From: Desulfobacterales bacterium
GTDB taxonomy: Bacteria > Desulfobacterota > Desulfobacteria > Desulfobacterales > JAFDDL01
Length of the DNA: 64,000 bases
Assembly (NCBI GenBank): GCA_034003325.1
Contig: JAVEYW010000018.1
Coordinates: forward strand, 1-64,000
Direction: 5' to 3'
Shown here: positions 52,473 to 61,314 of the stretch, piece after piece
Numbering within the stretch: position 1 is the stretch's first letter
Layout: each line of letters opens with the position of its first letter
Notes under the pieces: generated by a model
Told to the model about the DNA's origin: nothing
Seen by the model: the letters and a program-made list of their open reading frames with translations, nothing else
The model's database searches: none
Made by a program: the position numbers and the translations under genes

Positions 52473-52488
52473 AAGCGGCATAATCATT

Positions 52489-52929
52489 CTAAAAATCGCC
52501 AATCTTTCTCAACATCAGTTTTGTTTCGGCTTTTCTGATGCGTTCTTCCTGTTCATCCTTTCGCTGCCGCGCAATTACCAGTTTAGATTTCAATTCCTTG
52601 AAATCAGCCGGCTTTAAAAGATAGTCAAATGCGCCCAATTGCATCCCTTTCACAGCGGTTTGTGTTGTGCCGTGCCCGGTCAAAAGGATGACTTCCACAA
52701 TAGGGAATTTCTTCTTGATTTCACGCAACGTTTCGATACCGTCCATGCCCGGCATTTTGATATCCAGGACAACCACGTCGATGGCTTCGGATTCAAGGAT
52801 CTTCAGACACTCGCTGCCATTGTAGGCTTTATGCGCGATTTCGCCCGAATCGGTGAGCCGCAGGGCCAGAATATCCGTAAAATCTTCTTCGTCGTCCACA
52901 ATCAAGACGCGGATGGGTATTTTTACCAT
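52489..52929 (-). CDS. Stand-alone response regulator receiver protein
   Basis: 146 aa. ATG at 52929 is chosen because GGAG lies about 9 nt upstream; an ATG at 52944 has none. It is a receiver with VLIVDDEED (acidic pair 12-13), phosphoacceptor Asp56 in VVVLDIKMPGMDG, LLTGHGT (Thr switch) and YLLKPAD (Lys). A short charged helical tail follows but no DNA-binding domain. It is the last gene of the minus-strand signalling locus, 33 bp after the REC-kinase gene, and is a likely phosphoryl-group relay or sink for it. Confidence 0.92.
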   Translation of the reverse strand: MVKIPIRVLIVDDEEDFTDILALRLTDSGEIAHKAYNGSECLKILESEAIDVVVLDIKMPGMDGIETLREIKKKFPIVEVILLTGHGTTQTAVKGMQLGAFDYLLKPADFKELKSKLVIARQRKDEQEERIRKAETKLMLRKIGDF

Positions 52930-52962
52930 GGTGCGTATCTCCATTTATGGTGGTGACGGCTC

Positions 52963-54099
52963 TTAAATCTCGTCTTTCAATTCGGGACGAATCGGCAGGC
53001 GAAGTTGAAACAGGGCGCCTTGACCGAGTTTGCTTTCAACCGTGATGTTCCCGCCGAGCTTTTCAATGATCTTTCGCGAGACATAAAGACCCAATCCCGT
53101 GCCTTCACCGGTCGGCTTAGTGGTAAAAAACGGATCAAATATTTTTTCCAGGTTTTCCACGGCAATACCGCCGCCCGTATCTTGAACCTGAAGCACCATA
53201 TCGTTTCCGTCGAGGGTAGCCCCTATCGTGATCACTCCGCCGTTCGGCGTAGCCTGAATCGCATTGTTCACTAGGTTTAGAAGGACTTGGCGAAGCCGAA
53301 AGGGGTCCGACCAGAAGGATGGATTTTCTTCCGACTTAAAGACAATCGAAATATTATGATTGCGCGCTTCGCGGTTCACCAGTTGCATGACATCCGAGAT
53401 AAGATCCGCGGCCTGAATTTCGATCACGGTGTCATCGGCTTTTTGGACCATGCCAAGCAGCTGATGGGTAATGCGTTTGGCCCGGCCGATCGCCAGTTCA
53501 ATCTTATTCAGCGCCGTGTTGAACTCTTTTGAATGGGGGAAGTCCGGTCCGGCATCTTCAAGAATGCTTTTCATCCATCCAGCCCACTCCTGAATAATAG
53601 CAAGGGGGTTGTTGATTTCGTGCGCCACGCCCGTGGCCAGGGTACCCAGGGACGCTAGGCGCTCCGTAACGATGAGCTGGCGGTTTATTTTTTCCCGAAA
53701 TTCTGCTTCCCTTGTTTTTTCAACGGTCCGCTGTTTTTTATCGTAAGCCTGCCTGATTTTTTCAACTAAATGTTCCAGTTCTACGGGTTTGCTCAGGTAA
53801 TCAAACGCCCCGGATTTAATGCCGGTGACGCCATCGGGCGTGGAGGCATGCCCCGTAAGCAGAATAACTTCCGTGTGCGGATATTTGCTTTTGATCTGTG
53901 ATAGACATTCCAGGCCGCTGATGCCCGGCATTTTAACATCCAGGACAACCACGTCAAAGTCTTGCTCAGCCATCATGGCCAGGCACGCTTCTCCGCTATC
54001 GGCGGTTTCTGGAATGATGTTGCGTTTTTTCAGGCGATTGGCGATGGTGCTTAAAAAAACGGCCTCGTCGTCCACCATGAGCAGTCGTAATGACTTCAT
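52963..54099 (-). CDS. Soluble REC-histidine kinase hybrid
   Basis: 378 aa, ATG at 54099. It has an N-terminal receiver (DD 10-11, Asp54 in [13 protein letters not shown], Lys104 in YLSKPVE), a coiled-coil linker (about 118-150), a dimerisation box with [18 protein letters not shown] (His160), and a HATPase with [15 protein letters not shown] and [14 protein letters not shown]. No membrane segment, so it is cytoplasmic and receives its signal through its receiver. It lies 21 bp downstream of the DASS transporter gene. Confidence 0.94.
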   Translation of the reverse strand: MKSLRLLMVDDEAVFLSTIANRLKKRNIIPETADSGEACLAMMAEQDFDVVVLDVKMPGISGLECLSQIKSKYPHTEVILLTGHASTPDGVTGIKSGAFDYLSKPVELEHLVEKIRQAYDKKQRTVEKTREAEFREKINRQLIVTERLASLGTLATGVAHEINNPLAIIQEWAGWMKSILEDAGPDFPHSKEFNTALNKIELAIGRAKRITHQLLGMVQKADDTVIEIQAADLISDVMQLVNREARNHNISIVFKSEENPSFWSDPFRLRQVLLNLVNNAIQATPNGGVITIGATLDGNDMVLQVQDTGGGIAVENLEKIFDPFFTTKPTGEGTGLGLYVSRKIIEKLGGNITVESKLGQGALFQLRLPIRPELKDEI

Positions 54100-54120
54100 T
54101 TACGCTCCTCAGCGTTATCA

Positions 54121-55701
54121 TTAAAAGATTCCTAAAAATTTCCACCAAACCTGAGCGACAAGCACCAGAACACCCAACAGAATCGGGGTGGCCATTAGGC
54201 CAACCTTGGTTAAATCCGATGCCTTGAAATATTTATAGCTAAAGGCGATGGCATTGGGTGGACATCCGATAACCAGCAGCATGGCAAAGGATGTGGTCGT
54301 TCCGAAACACAGCGCAACGACACGCGGATCAATGCCTTCCATTTGAGCGATGCCAATCGCAACCGGAAGAATCAGCGCGGCCGCCGCCACATTGGCCATG
54401 ATATTGGTGGCTAACGCTCCGATTACCCCGACGCCGATAAACAGCAGAAGCCATCCGCCGCCCTGAACAATCGGAAAGAAAAGATTCGCAAAATAATCCG
54501 CGGCGCCCGTAGCCCCCATGGCAAGCCCCAGAGAGATACCGCCGCCGAAGATAAAGAGCGCGGTCCCCCATTCAAGGTTGGTGTGAATATCTTCCCATGT
54601 GAGGGCACCGAAGAGGATCAGCGCTGAAACGCCGAGCAGGCCGGTCACGGAGTAATCCATGCCATGAAGCCCTTTGGTCAACCAGAGCCCGAGCGTGAGC
54701 AAGGTGATCACCAGCGTTTTTTTCTCCAACCTTGACCAAGGTCCTGCCGATTCATCAAACTGCGGCAGCCGGATGCCTTTTTCCGGTCTGAAGAACAGGT
54801 AAACAATGAGCACGGCAAAGGGAACCGTGATGAGGGCCGCCGGGCCCGCAAACTTGATCCAGTCAAAAAAAGTAATTTCAACGCCGGTGAATTCTTTAAG
54901 AAAGGCGGCTGCTACCAGGCACCGACCGCCGCCGATCAAGGAACCCATGCCACCGCAGGACGTGGCAAACGGAATGGAGAGCATCATGAACTTGGCTGCC
55001 CGGGAATGGGGGGCAATGCCGGCGGCCCGCATCAGCGGTTGCATCGTGACAATACCGATCGCGCAGGCGGCCGCATCATGGATAAATGAGGAAGCGATGC
55101 CGAGCCCGATCGCCAGAACAAAGGTAAAGCGAATCATGGAGGTGCCCGCCAGCCGAATGATGAAAAACCCCAGACGCCGGGTAAGGCCGGACTTGTCGGC
55201 CGATATGGCAAAGATCAAGTAGCTCATGATGAAAACCACTACCGGATGCATATAAGGCGCCCATGCGCTTTTAATATCCATAATCCCCATACCGGCCAGC
55301 AGCACGCCGATGCAGATAGCGGTAATCTCAAGGGGGATCGGTTCAAAAATAAACAGAAAAATCAGTATGGCCAGCACGGCGAAAAATTTCTGCAGCGTGG
55401 GGGAAATGCCGTCCACGGTGCTGATGTGAATATTCGGCAGGTCTAATACGCTTGCCTTTTCCCGCAAGAGCGTAAGACTTGCTTCAGCGCCGGCCGAATG
55501 CTTGGCGCGTATGATATAGGGTGCCGATGACCGATGGGCTTTACCGACCGGGTCGAACTGGCCCTTCACCGCATTGAACAGGGAACGCGATGCATCCCCC
55601 GAGATTTTAAATGTGGTGCCCTCCGGGCGCGGCAGCATCAAAATGACCGCTGCGCCGAGCAGTGCGATACCAAGCTGAAAAAATTTTGATTTATAGAACA
55701 T
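54121..55701 (-). CDS. SLC13/DASS family sodium:anion symporter
   Basis: 526 aa from ATG 55701, preferred because AAGGGG lies 5 nt upstream; a GTG at 55707 overlapping the receiver stop is possible. About 11-13 membrane segments. A first helix (about 5-25) is followed by an unusually long hydrophilic loop of about 85 residues before the main transporter core. Typical elements: FEPIPLEITAICIGVLLAGM, HPVVVFIMSYLIFAISADKS, ATSCGGMGSLIGGGR and, near the C-terminus, FGTTTSFAMLLVIGCPPNAI. DASS carriers move sulfate, di- or tricarboxylates with sodium. The SNT motifs are modified, so the substrate cannot be read. Confidence 0.9.
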   Translation of the reverse strand: MFYKSKFFQLGIALLGAAVILMLPRPEGTTFKISGDASRSLFNAVKGQFDPVGKAHRSSAPYIIRAKHSAGAEASLTLLREKASVLDLPNIHISTVDGISPTLQKFFAVLAILIFLFIFEPIPLEITAICIGVLLAGMGIMDIKSAWAPYMHPVVVFIMSYLIFAISADKSGLTRRLGFFIIRLAGTSMIRFTFVLAIGLGIASSFIHDAAACAIGIVTMQPLMRAAGIAPHSRAAKFMMLSIPFATSCGGMGSLIGGGRCLVAAAFLKEFTGVEITFFDWIKFAGPAALITVPFAVLIVYLFFRPEKGIRLPQFDESAGPWSRLEKKTLVITLLTLGLWLTKGLHGMDYSVTGLLGVSALILFGALTWEDIHTNLEWGTALFIFGGGISLGLAMGATGAADYFANLFFPIVQGGGWLLLFIGVGVIGALATNIMANVAAAALILPVAIGIAQMEGIDPRVVALCFGTTTSFAMLLVIGCPPNAIAFSYKYFKASDLTKVGLMATPILLGVLVLVAQVWWKFLGIF

Positions 55702-55703
55702 AA

Positions 55704-56141
55704 TCACCCCTTAGGCAGGCACGCGGCTTGCCGTTTTCGATGGGCATTCATGATTTTTTCCAGCAATTCCTCAAATTCACAGGGTTTGGACAGATAGTCG
55801 AACGCGCCGAATTCAATTCCCTGACGCGCGGCGGTTTCAGACCCATGGCCGGTCAGCATGATCACCATAAGCCGAGGGGCCATTTTACGAAATATTTTAA
55901 GGACCTCAATGCCATCCATGTCTTCCATTTTCAAGTCCAGAACCGCCACATCATATTCATTTTTGCGCAGCAACTGGATGCCTTCTGAACCGCTGCTTGC
56001 CTTGGATACGGTAAAGCCTCTTTTCCGAAGCCGGTTTGCCAGTGTTTCGACATATACTTTTTCATCATCCACCAGCAGAAGACGGACGCCTTCGCCGGAG
56101 TTTCGAAGAAAATCCGGCAAAATCGTTTTGATTCGGGACAT
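55704..56141 (-). CDS. Stand-alone receiver protein upstream of the DASS gene
   Basis: 145 aa. ATG at 56141 chosen because AGGAGA lies about 8 nt upstream; the longer frame to 56264 reads into a dispersed repeat. A receiver with VRLLLVDDEKVY (acidic pair 25-26), Asp69 in VAVLDLKMEDMDG, LTGHGSE and YLSKPCE. No output domain. Its stop directly abuts or overlaps the start of the DASS transporter gene, so the two are translated together. This is the unlinked counterpart of the REC-DASS fusion at 59186. Confidence 0.92.
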   Translation of the reverse strand: MSRIKTILPDFLRNSGEGVRLLLVDDEKVYVETLANRLRKRGFTVSKASSGSEGIQLLRKNEYDVAVLDLKMEDMDGIEVLKIFRKMAPRLMVIMLTGHGSETAARQGIEFGAFDYLSKPCEFEELLEKIMNAHRKRQAACLPKG

Positions 56142-56211
56142 AATTTGTTTCTCCTGCGCCGGTCCGCAACGCCAAACCGGCGGCTTTCTTAACCGCTGCG
56201 TAGCTCCTTTA

Positions 56212-56300
56212 TGAGAAACATGCACGAAAAAGCGTGCATAACTGGAAAAGGCCATTGGCCGCACTGCTGCCCAGCAACCCAGCTGCCCAGCTTCCGGACA
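56212..56300 (+). repeat. Dispersed hairpin repeat, partial copy C
   Basis: It starts GAGAAACATGCACG, then GCGTGCATAA forming a hairpin, then a diverged middle, then CCCAGCAACCCAGCTGCCCA and a CTTCCGG end. The order of hairpin followed by CCCAGC units is as in copies A and B but similarity in the centre is low. It fills most of the gap between two receiver genes. Confidence 0.55.
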
Positions 56301-56319
56301 TCGGTGTCGTCTTTCCCGG

Positions 56320-56751
56320 CTAGGCGCGGCGAAGCGTGATTTCCCGCATCCGGGCTTCGATAATTTTTTCCTCTTGCGCCCGTTTTTGCTGTGCAGCGGT
56401 TTCCGCTTTTTCTATCAGTTCCTCCACCTCGCACGGTTTCATCAGATAGTCAAAAGCGCCCAGTTTCATTCCGTCGATAGCCGATTCAACGGTGGCGTGC
56501 GCCGTCAACATGATGACTTCCACGAGCGGGTGTTCTTTTTTAATTCTCGACAGCGTTTCAATCCCGTCCATCAGCGGCATTTTGACGTCCAGAATAACAA
56601 CCTCGATGGTACTGTTTTCAGCAAGTTTTTGAAGCGCTTCCGGGCCGCTGAAGGCGGTGACGACATGAACCTGACGTTTTTTAAGACGCTTTTCCATGAC
56701 ATTGACAAAGGTGGTCTCATCGTCCACTAATAATACGTTCACATTGGCCAT
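56320..56751 (-). CDS. Stand-alone response regulator receiver protein
   Basis: 143 aa, ATG at 56751 with GGAG upstream inside the end of the kinase gene. VNVLLVDDETTF (acidic pair 10-11), Asp55 in [23 protein letters not shown] and YLMKPCE with the conserved Lys. No output domain. The gene starts 2 bp after the Cache kinase stop, so it is the likely cognate receiver. A short coiled-coil-like tail (EKAETAAQQKRAQEEKI) may mediate pairing. Confidence 0.92.
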   Translation of the reverse strand: MANVNVLLVDDETTFVNVMEKRLKKRQVHVVTAFSGPEALQKLAENSTIEVVILDVKMPLMDGIETLSRIKKEHPLVEVIMLTAHATVESAIDGMKLGAFDYLMKPCEVEELIEKAETAAQQKRAQEEKIIEARMREITLRRA

Positions 56752-56753
56752 TT

Positions 56754-58487
56754 TTATTCTCCTTGAATTTGCTGAATGTTTTCAGGTTGGACGGTTTTTT
56801 CCACCGGGAAATGAAGATAAAAGGTTGTTCCTTTGCCTATCTCACTTTCGACCTCGATATGGCCGCCGATTTTTTTAATGATGCCATAGCAAATGGCAAG
56901 CCCCAGTCCGGTGCCTTTTCCGACCGGCTTGGTTGTGAAAAACGGTTGGAATATTTTTTCAAGGTTAGCGGCCGGCATGCCGGGACCGGTATCTGCCACC
57001 GCGACGGTGACATGGTCCTTATGCTGCCGGGTCGAAATTTCAATACTACCGCCTTTATTGTCCATCGCATCCAATGCATTGTTGATCAGGTTTAAAAACA
57101 CCTGTTGCATTTCCGTCGGTGATGCTTCGATGGTGGAAAGATTCGCAAAGAACTTCTTATGAAAGGAAACCCCCGCGTATTTTGCTCGCTGTTCGGACAG
57201 CCCGACAACCTCTTCCAACAGGTCATTGAGTTGGACCGGTTGCGGCCGGGAATCGGTTTTACGAGCAAAACTCAGCAATTTGTGGGTAATGACCTTGCAA
57301 CGCCTGGCCTGGTTACGGATTTCTTCCAGTGAATTTTGAAACTCCGTAAGATTCTGGCAATCTTTAAGATCCTCTTCTTCAAGCAAGTCCTGAATCCATC
57401 CGGCCTTTTCCATCATGATGGCCACGGGGTTGTTGATTTCATGGGCGATGCCGGCCGCAAGTTCACCGATGGCCGCCAATTTTCCGGTTTCAATGACCTG
57501 CTTGTTCATCATATTTTTCTCGCGATCCGCCGAGGCGATTCGGGCAACCATTCTGCGAGCGATCCAAATGGCGGTGGTAATGATGACGATACCGCCGATG
57601 AGAATGATCAGCAGCGCGACCTTTCGGGCATGGTTGAGATCCCGGTAGGCATCGGCCGTATTTTGCTGGTAGATGAGCAACCAGTCGCCGTTTTTTAAAA
57701 AGGCGCCAACACAGAGATTTTCTTTTCCCGCGGCATTCTTTTTTTCAAATATTTTGACGCGCTGTTTTTCCGTGGCAGTATCATTTAAAAAAAGGGCATA
57801 ATGATCTTTTTCAGTAAAAAACCCGAGCGGCGGCTTTGTTTGAAATTCTTCTGCCTTGTTCAGAATAAAGGCAAACCCGGTTTCGCCGATGCGAAGGTTT
57901 TCAACCAAGGTGTTAAATGCCCTGAAATCGACGGTGGCACGAAGAATCCAAACCCTTCCCTTATATTCCTGGCGGACGGCAATAATGAAATGGGGCAGAG
58001 CGCGAAGCCCCAGAAACACATCACTGATAAAATACGGGCTGATAATGGCCTTTTTAAACCAATCCGCATTCTTGTAGTTCGCTTGCATGAGTTTAAAGGG
58101 ACCCGCATAATCGATCTGAACCCCCTGATCGTCCACCACGCCCAGATCCTCGAACACCCCATGGAATTGCAGTTGCAACTGTGCCAGTTTTATTTCCAGA
58201 AACGTTTCGTCCCGGAATTGTTCAAAGGGATGAGAATTGACGAGAAATCTGAGCAAATTTAGATGTTCGGTTAAAAACCCGTCGATGTTCTGACAGTGTT
58301 TTTCCACCAGTTCGCCCAAGTGCGCATGAACCTTTTCCCGGTAGGAACGGTTGTACTGTTCCAGAATCAGGCCGCTGATCAGCAAGAGGGGCGTAAAGGA
58401 GACCAGTACCATGATGATCACCATTTTCCGGGTGAGCGCATGATAAAATGCGGAATCATGGGGTTGCGATTTGATGGTTGTCTTCAT
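56754..58487 (-). CDS. Membrane sensor histidine kinase with Cache domain
   Basis: 577 aa, ATG at 58487. Two membrane segments (about 21-43 and 293-313) flank a periplasmic double-Cache-type domain with [37 protein letters not shown] and a GDWLLIYQQ end. After TM2 there is a dimerisation box [20 protein letters not shown] (His about 343) and a HATPase with [17 protein letters not shown] and [14 protein letters not shown]. No HAMP domain is evident. It probably senses a small carboxylate or other extracellular ligand, as is known for Cache kinases of the DctB type. It shares the Cache pattern with the kinase at 61315. Confidence 0.94.
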   Translation of the reverse strand: MKTTIKSQPHDSAFYHALTRKMVIIMVLVSFTPLLLISGLILEQYNRSYREKVHAHLGELVEKHCQNIDGFLTEHLNLLRFLVNSHPFEQFRDETFLEIKLAQLQLQFHGVFEDLGVVDDQGVQIDYAGPFKLMQANYKNADWFKKAIISPYFISDVFLGLRALPHFIIAVRQEYKGRVWILRATVDFRAFNTLVENLRIGETGFAFILNKAEEFQTKPPLGFFTEKDHYALFLNDTATEKQRVKIFEKKNAAGKENLCVGAFLKNGDWLLIYQQNTADAYRDLNHARKVALLIILIGGIVIITTAIWIARRMVARIASADREKNMMNKQVIETGKLAAIGELAAGIAHEINNPVAIMMEKAGWIQDLLEEEDLKDCQNLTEFQNSLEEIRNQARRCKVITHKLLSFARKTDSRPQPVQLNDLLEEVVGLSEQRAKYAGVSFHKKFFANLSTIEASPTEMQQVFLNLINNALDAMDNKGGSIEISTRQHKDHVTVAVADTGPGMPAANLEKIFQPFFTTKPVGKGTGLGLAICYGIIKKIGGHIEVESEIGKGTTFYLHFPVEKTVQPENIQQIQGE

Positions 58488-58569
58488 TCCGGATCGAACC
58501 TTTATGTTGGACGCCCTTTACTATCAACCCCTGCGTTTCGGGGACTCTTTCGGGTTCATTTCGCTTTGC

Positions 58570-59061
58570 TTACTCTTCTCCCTGATCCAACTCCCTGAGT
58601 TTGCGAAGAATCGCCCGGGGACTGCTGGAAGAAGAAATATTAAGAAGTTCATTCATCTTTTTTTCTTCAATTTTTTTCTTGTTCATGACCTTTTTCTTAT
58701 AAGCCCCCTGCAGGGCTTCAAGAAGACTGTCGAGTTCACAGGGTTTTTGAAGATAGGAAGTAATCCCTATTTTCGCGCATTCAACCGCGGAATCGATCGC
58801 ACCGTGACCGGTCAAGATCACGGCTTCCAGCCACTGATGTTTCTGCTTGAGCTGTTTAAGTGTCTCCTGCCCGGATATGCCCGGCATTTTCAGATCAATC
58901 AAGGCGATATCCACCGGGTGGGTTTGCGCGGCTTCAATCGCCTTATCTCCCCGATTGGCGGTGATGACGTTAAAGTCTCTTATCTCCAGGCTCTTTCGAA
59001 TGGATTCCAGAAACTGTTCTTCATCATCCACAATGAGCAGGTTGATCTTATCTTTTGCCAT
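58570..59061 (-). CDS. Stand-alone response regulator receiver protein
   Basis: 163 aa, ATG at 59061 with GGAG about 8 nt upstream; the longer frame to 59130 has no ribosome site. INLLIVDDEEQF (acidic pair 12-13), Asp56 in [23 protein letters not shown] and YLQKPCE with Lys. The C-terminal tail is charged and Ser-rich (KKKIEEKKMNELLN, then SSSSS). It lies between the REC-DASS gene and the Cache kinase gene. Confidence 0.91.
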   Translation of the reverse strand: MAKDKINLLIVDDEEQFLESIRKSLEIRDFNVITANRGDKAIEAAQTHPVDIALIDLKMPGISGQETLKQLKQKHQWLEAVILTGHGAIDSAVECAKIGITSYLQKPCELDSLLEALQGAYKKKVMNKKKIEEKKMNELLNISSSSSPRAILRKLRELDQGEE

Positions 59062-59185
59062 GTCGGTAACTCCATGTTCCCATGTTTTCCGGTGCGGCCT
59101 ATCAGCAACCGGGCAGCAAATGATTGACATCGAGATCCATAAGCTGCCGGCGGCCGCCGATGGCCGATGAAGCCGGATCAGACAC

Positions 59186-61252
59186 TCAGCTCAGGCCGAA
59201 CCATTTCCAGTATCCGAGAATGACCCACAGATAGAGCACCGCCATGCTGATAAGCCATACGGCGCCGCCATAAACGAGAAAATCCTTTGTCGTTACAAGC
59301 TGCTCGCCGGTTTCCGGATCCCTTGCAACCGCGTACACGATGGCGTTATTCGGTGTGCCGATAATCAGCATGTGCGCAAAAGAAGAAGAAAAGGCCGTGG
59401 CCAATCCCACCGCGATGGGGGATGTTTGTGAAAGGGTCGCCATCGGAACGGTGATGGGCCCGACAGCCGCCACCGTAGCCCCGTCGCTCATGAAATTCGT
59501 GAGAATGCCGGTGATAAAGCTTGCCGACATGATAAGACCATCTCCGCTTTTCATAACGGCGGGAAGCATATCCACAAAGCTGCTGGCCAACCAGAGCGCC
59601 GCACCGGTGGAAGCAAGCCCAGAGCCCATGGCGCTGGCAGCCGCATACAGCGCAACGACATCCCAGTGAATTCCGTTAATGTCTTTCCAGCGAAGGACGC
59701 CTAAAATATTCAACAGGACAAGGCATAAAATCGCGGGCCCCCCCATTCCCACCTTGTCCGACAAGGTGATCCACAGCACGACCACCAGAATAATGATTGC
59801 AGCCGATTTATATTCATCCGGCGTCATCTTGCCGATTTTTTCCGCTTCACGCTTGACTTCTTCCGCGACATTGATGGCTTTGGTCTTTATTTTACCGCGA
59901 AAAACGAAAAGAAAAAAAACGGACACTAGCAGGGTGCAAACCGGCACGAAGGGAAGCCCCATTTTGACCCATTGTCCGAATGACACTTTAATGCCGTAAT
60001 CCGATAGAATACCCAGCATGACGGCGTTTCTGCCGCCGGCTGCCGGGGAACCAGGCCCGCCGAGGTTTCCACAGAAGGTCAGGGTCAGCAGCATAAACAC
60101 CACCAGATACCGGTCCTGTTTCAGACCTGCGGTCCGAATGGCCGCCATATAGACCAGCAACAAAACAGGGGCGATAAACGCCACCAATGCGTGCTCGGAA
60201 AGAAACCCGGCAGTGATCGCGAGCATCGGGGCGAAGAATAAGGCAAAGCGGGTAAGAGAAGAACTGGTACCCAGCAACAAAATGCCGATGCGTCGATCCA
60301 GACCGGTCTTGCTGATGGCGGCAGCGAGGGCCAACACGCCGAAGATGAAAATCACCGAATCCTTGGCATAGGCCTGGGCCACCATATCGGCCGGATAAAC
60401 ACCGAAAAAATACATCAGCACACCCACCAGAAGGGCCGTTATACCGATGGGAACGGCACCGGTCGCCCAGAAGAGGGCTGCTACCACCAGCACACCGATC
60501 ATGACCTTGGCCTTCATAACGACCGTGTCCACGCTCGGGGCCGACTTAACGACTTTGCCGTCAGCGGTTTTCGTTTTTTGGGTTAGTTTGGCCTTTTCCC
60601 CATAATACTCGGTAATGGTTTGTCCGATCTCCATTTTGCGGTAGTCGGAAAACCCGTTGATGCTCTCCATGGGATTGCCGGCCTTTTTTTCGGACAAAAG
60701 GGAGGTCAGTTTCGGGGCGGGCGTGATGAGAATGCAAAGAAAAAGAATAACCCCCAGAAGGATGAATCCGGGCCTGGCATTTTGAACCCCGATGAGCCAG
60801 TCTTTCAGTCCGGTTTTCGCCACATCCGGAATTTCATGCTTGGCCAGTGCGTAAACCCGCTCCTGAGCCGCATTTTTGATCGCCGTAATCAGTTCATCCA
60901 GAGGGCATGGTTTTTCCAAGTACGAAAACACATCATGCTTTCCGGTCACCCGCGCCGATTCGATCGAGCCGTGGCCGGTATGCATGATGATCTGCACTTC
61001 CGGCCTGATCTTTTTCAACTCCTTTAAGGTTTGAATCCCGTCCATGCCGGGCATTTTCTGGTCGAGAATAACCACATGGGGGTTTTCATGCCGAACGATT
61101 TTGATGGCATCCTCTCCGTTGTTGACATCGAGCACATCAAAGCCCCGCAACCCCAGCTGCTTGGAAAGGCTCTCCCTGAAACGGTCTTCATCATCAATTA
61201 AAAGGATCTTCAGCTTTTCATTTTTTCCATTAACACCGGTTTGCTTCTCCAT
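59186..61252 (-). CDS. Receiver domain fused to a SLC13/DASS transporter
   Basis: 688 aa, ATG at 61252. Residues about 13-135 are a complete receiver: acidic pair Asp20-Asp21, phosphoacceptor Asp64 in VVILDQKMPGMDG, Thr92 in MHTGHG, Lys114 in YLEKPCP. A linker (about 135-160) leads to the first membrane helix (about 162-178), then a hydrophilic loop of about 70 residues, then a full DASS core of about 12 segments: LFWATGAVPIGITALLVGVL, DSVIFIFGVLALAAAISKTG, GGPGSPAAGGRNAV, FMSDGATVAAVGPITVPMA and FAHMLIIGTPNNAIVYAV. The receiver is predicted cytoplasmic. All phosphorylation residues are retained, so the transporter may be gated or tuned by phosphorylation from the neighbouring kinases. The fusion is open from end to end with no frameshift. 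Substrate unknown. Confidence 0.94.
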   Translation of the reverse strand: MEKQTGVNGKNEKLKILLIDDEDRFRESLSKQLGLRGFDVLDVNNGEDAIKIVRHENPHVVILDQKMPGMDGIQTLKELKKIRPEVQIIMHTGHGSIESARVTGKHDVFSYLEKPCPLDELITAIKNAAQERVYALAKHEIPDVAKTGLKDWLIGVQNARPGFILLGVILFLCILITPAPKLTSLLSEKKAGNPMESINGFSDYRKMEIGQTITEYYGEKAKLTQKTKTADGKVVKSAPSVDTVVMKAKVMIGVLVVAALFWATGAVPIGITALLVGVLMYFFGVYPADMVAQAYAKDSVIFIFGVLALAAAISKTGLDRRIGILLLGTSSSLTRFALFFAPMLAITAGFLSEHALVAFIAPVLLLVYMAAIRTAGLKQDRYLVVFMLLTLTFCGNLGGPGSPAAGGRNAVMLGILSDYGIKVSFGQWVKMGLPFVPVCTLLVSVFFLFVFRGKIKTKAINVAEEVKREAEKIGKMTPDEYKSAAIIILVVVLWITLSDKVGMGGPAILCLVLLNILGVLRWKDINGIHWDVVALYAAASAMGSGLASTGAALWLASSFVDMLPAVMKSGDGLIMSASFITGILTNFMSDGATVAAVGPITVPMATLSQTSPIAVGLATAFSSSFAHMLIIGTPNNAIVYAVARDPETGEQLVTTKDFLVYGGAVWLISMAVLYLWVILGYWKWFGLS

Positions 61253-61314
61253 AATCCATCCTCTTTGCGAATGCGTTAATATCGGTTATTAATATGATGT
61301 TAAGGCCATATTCT

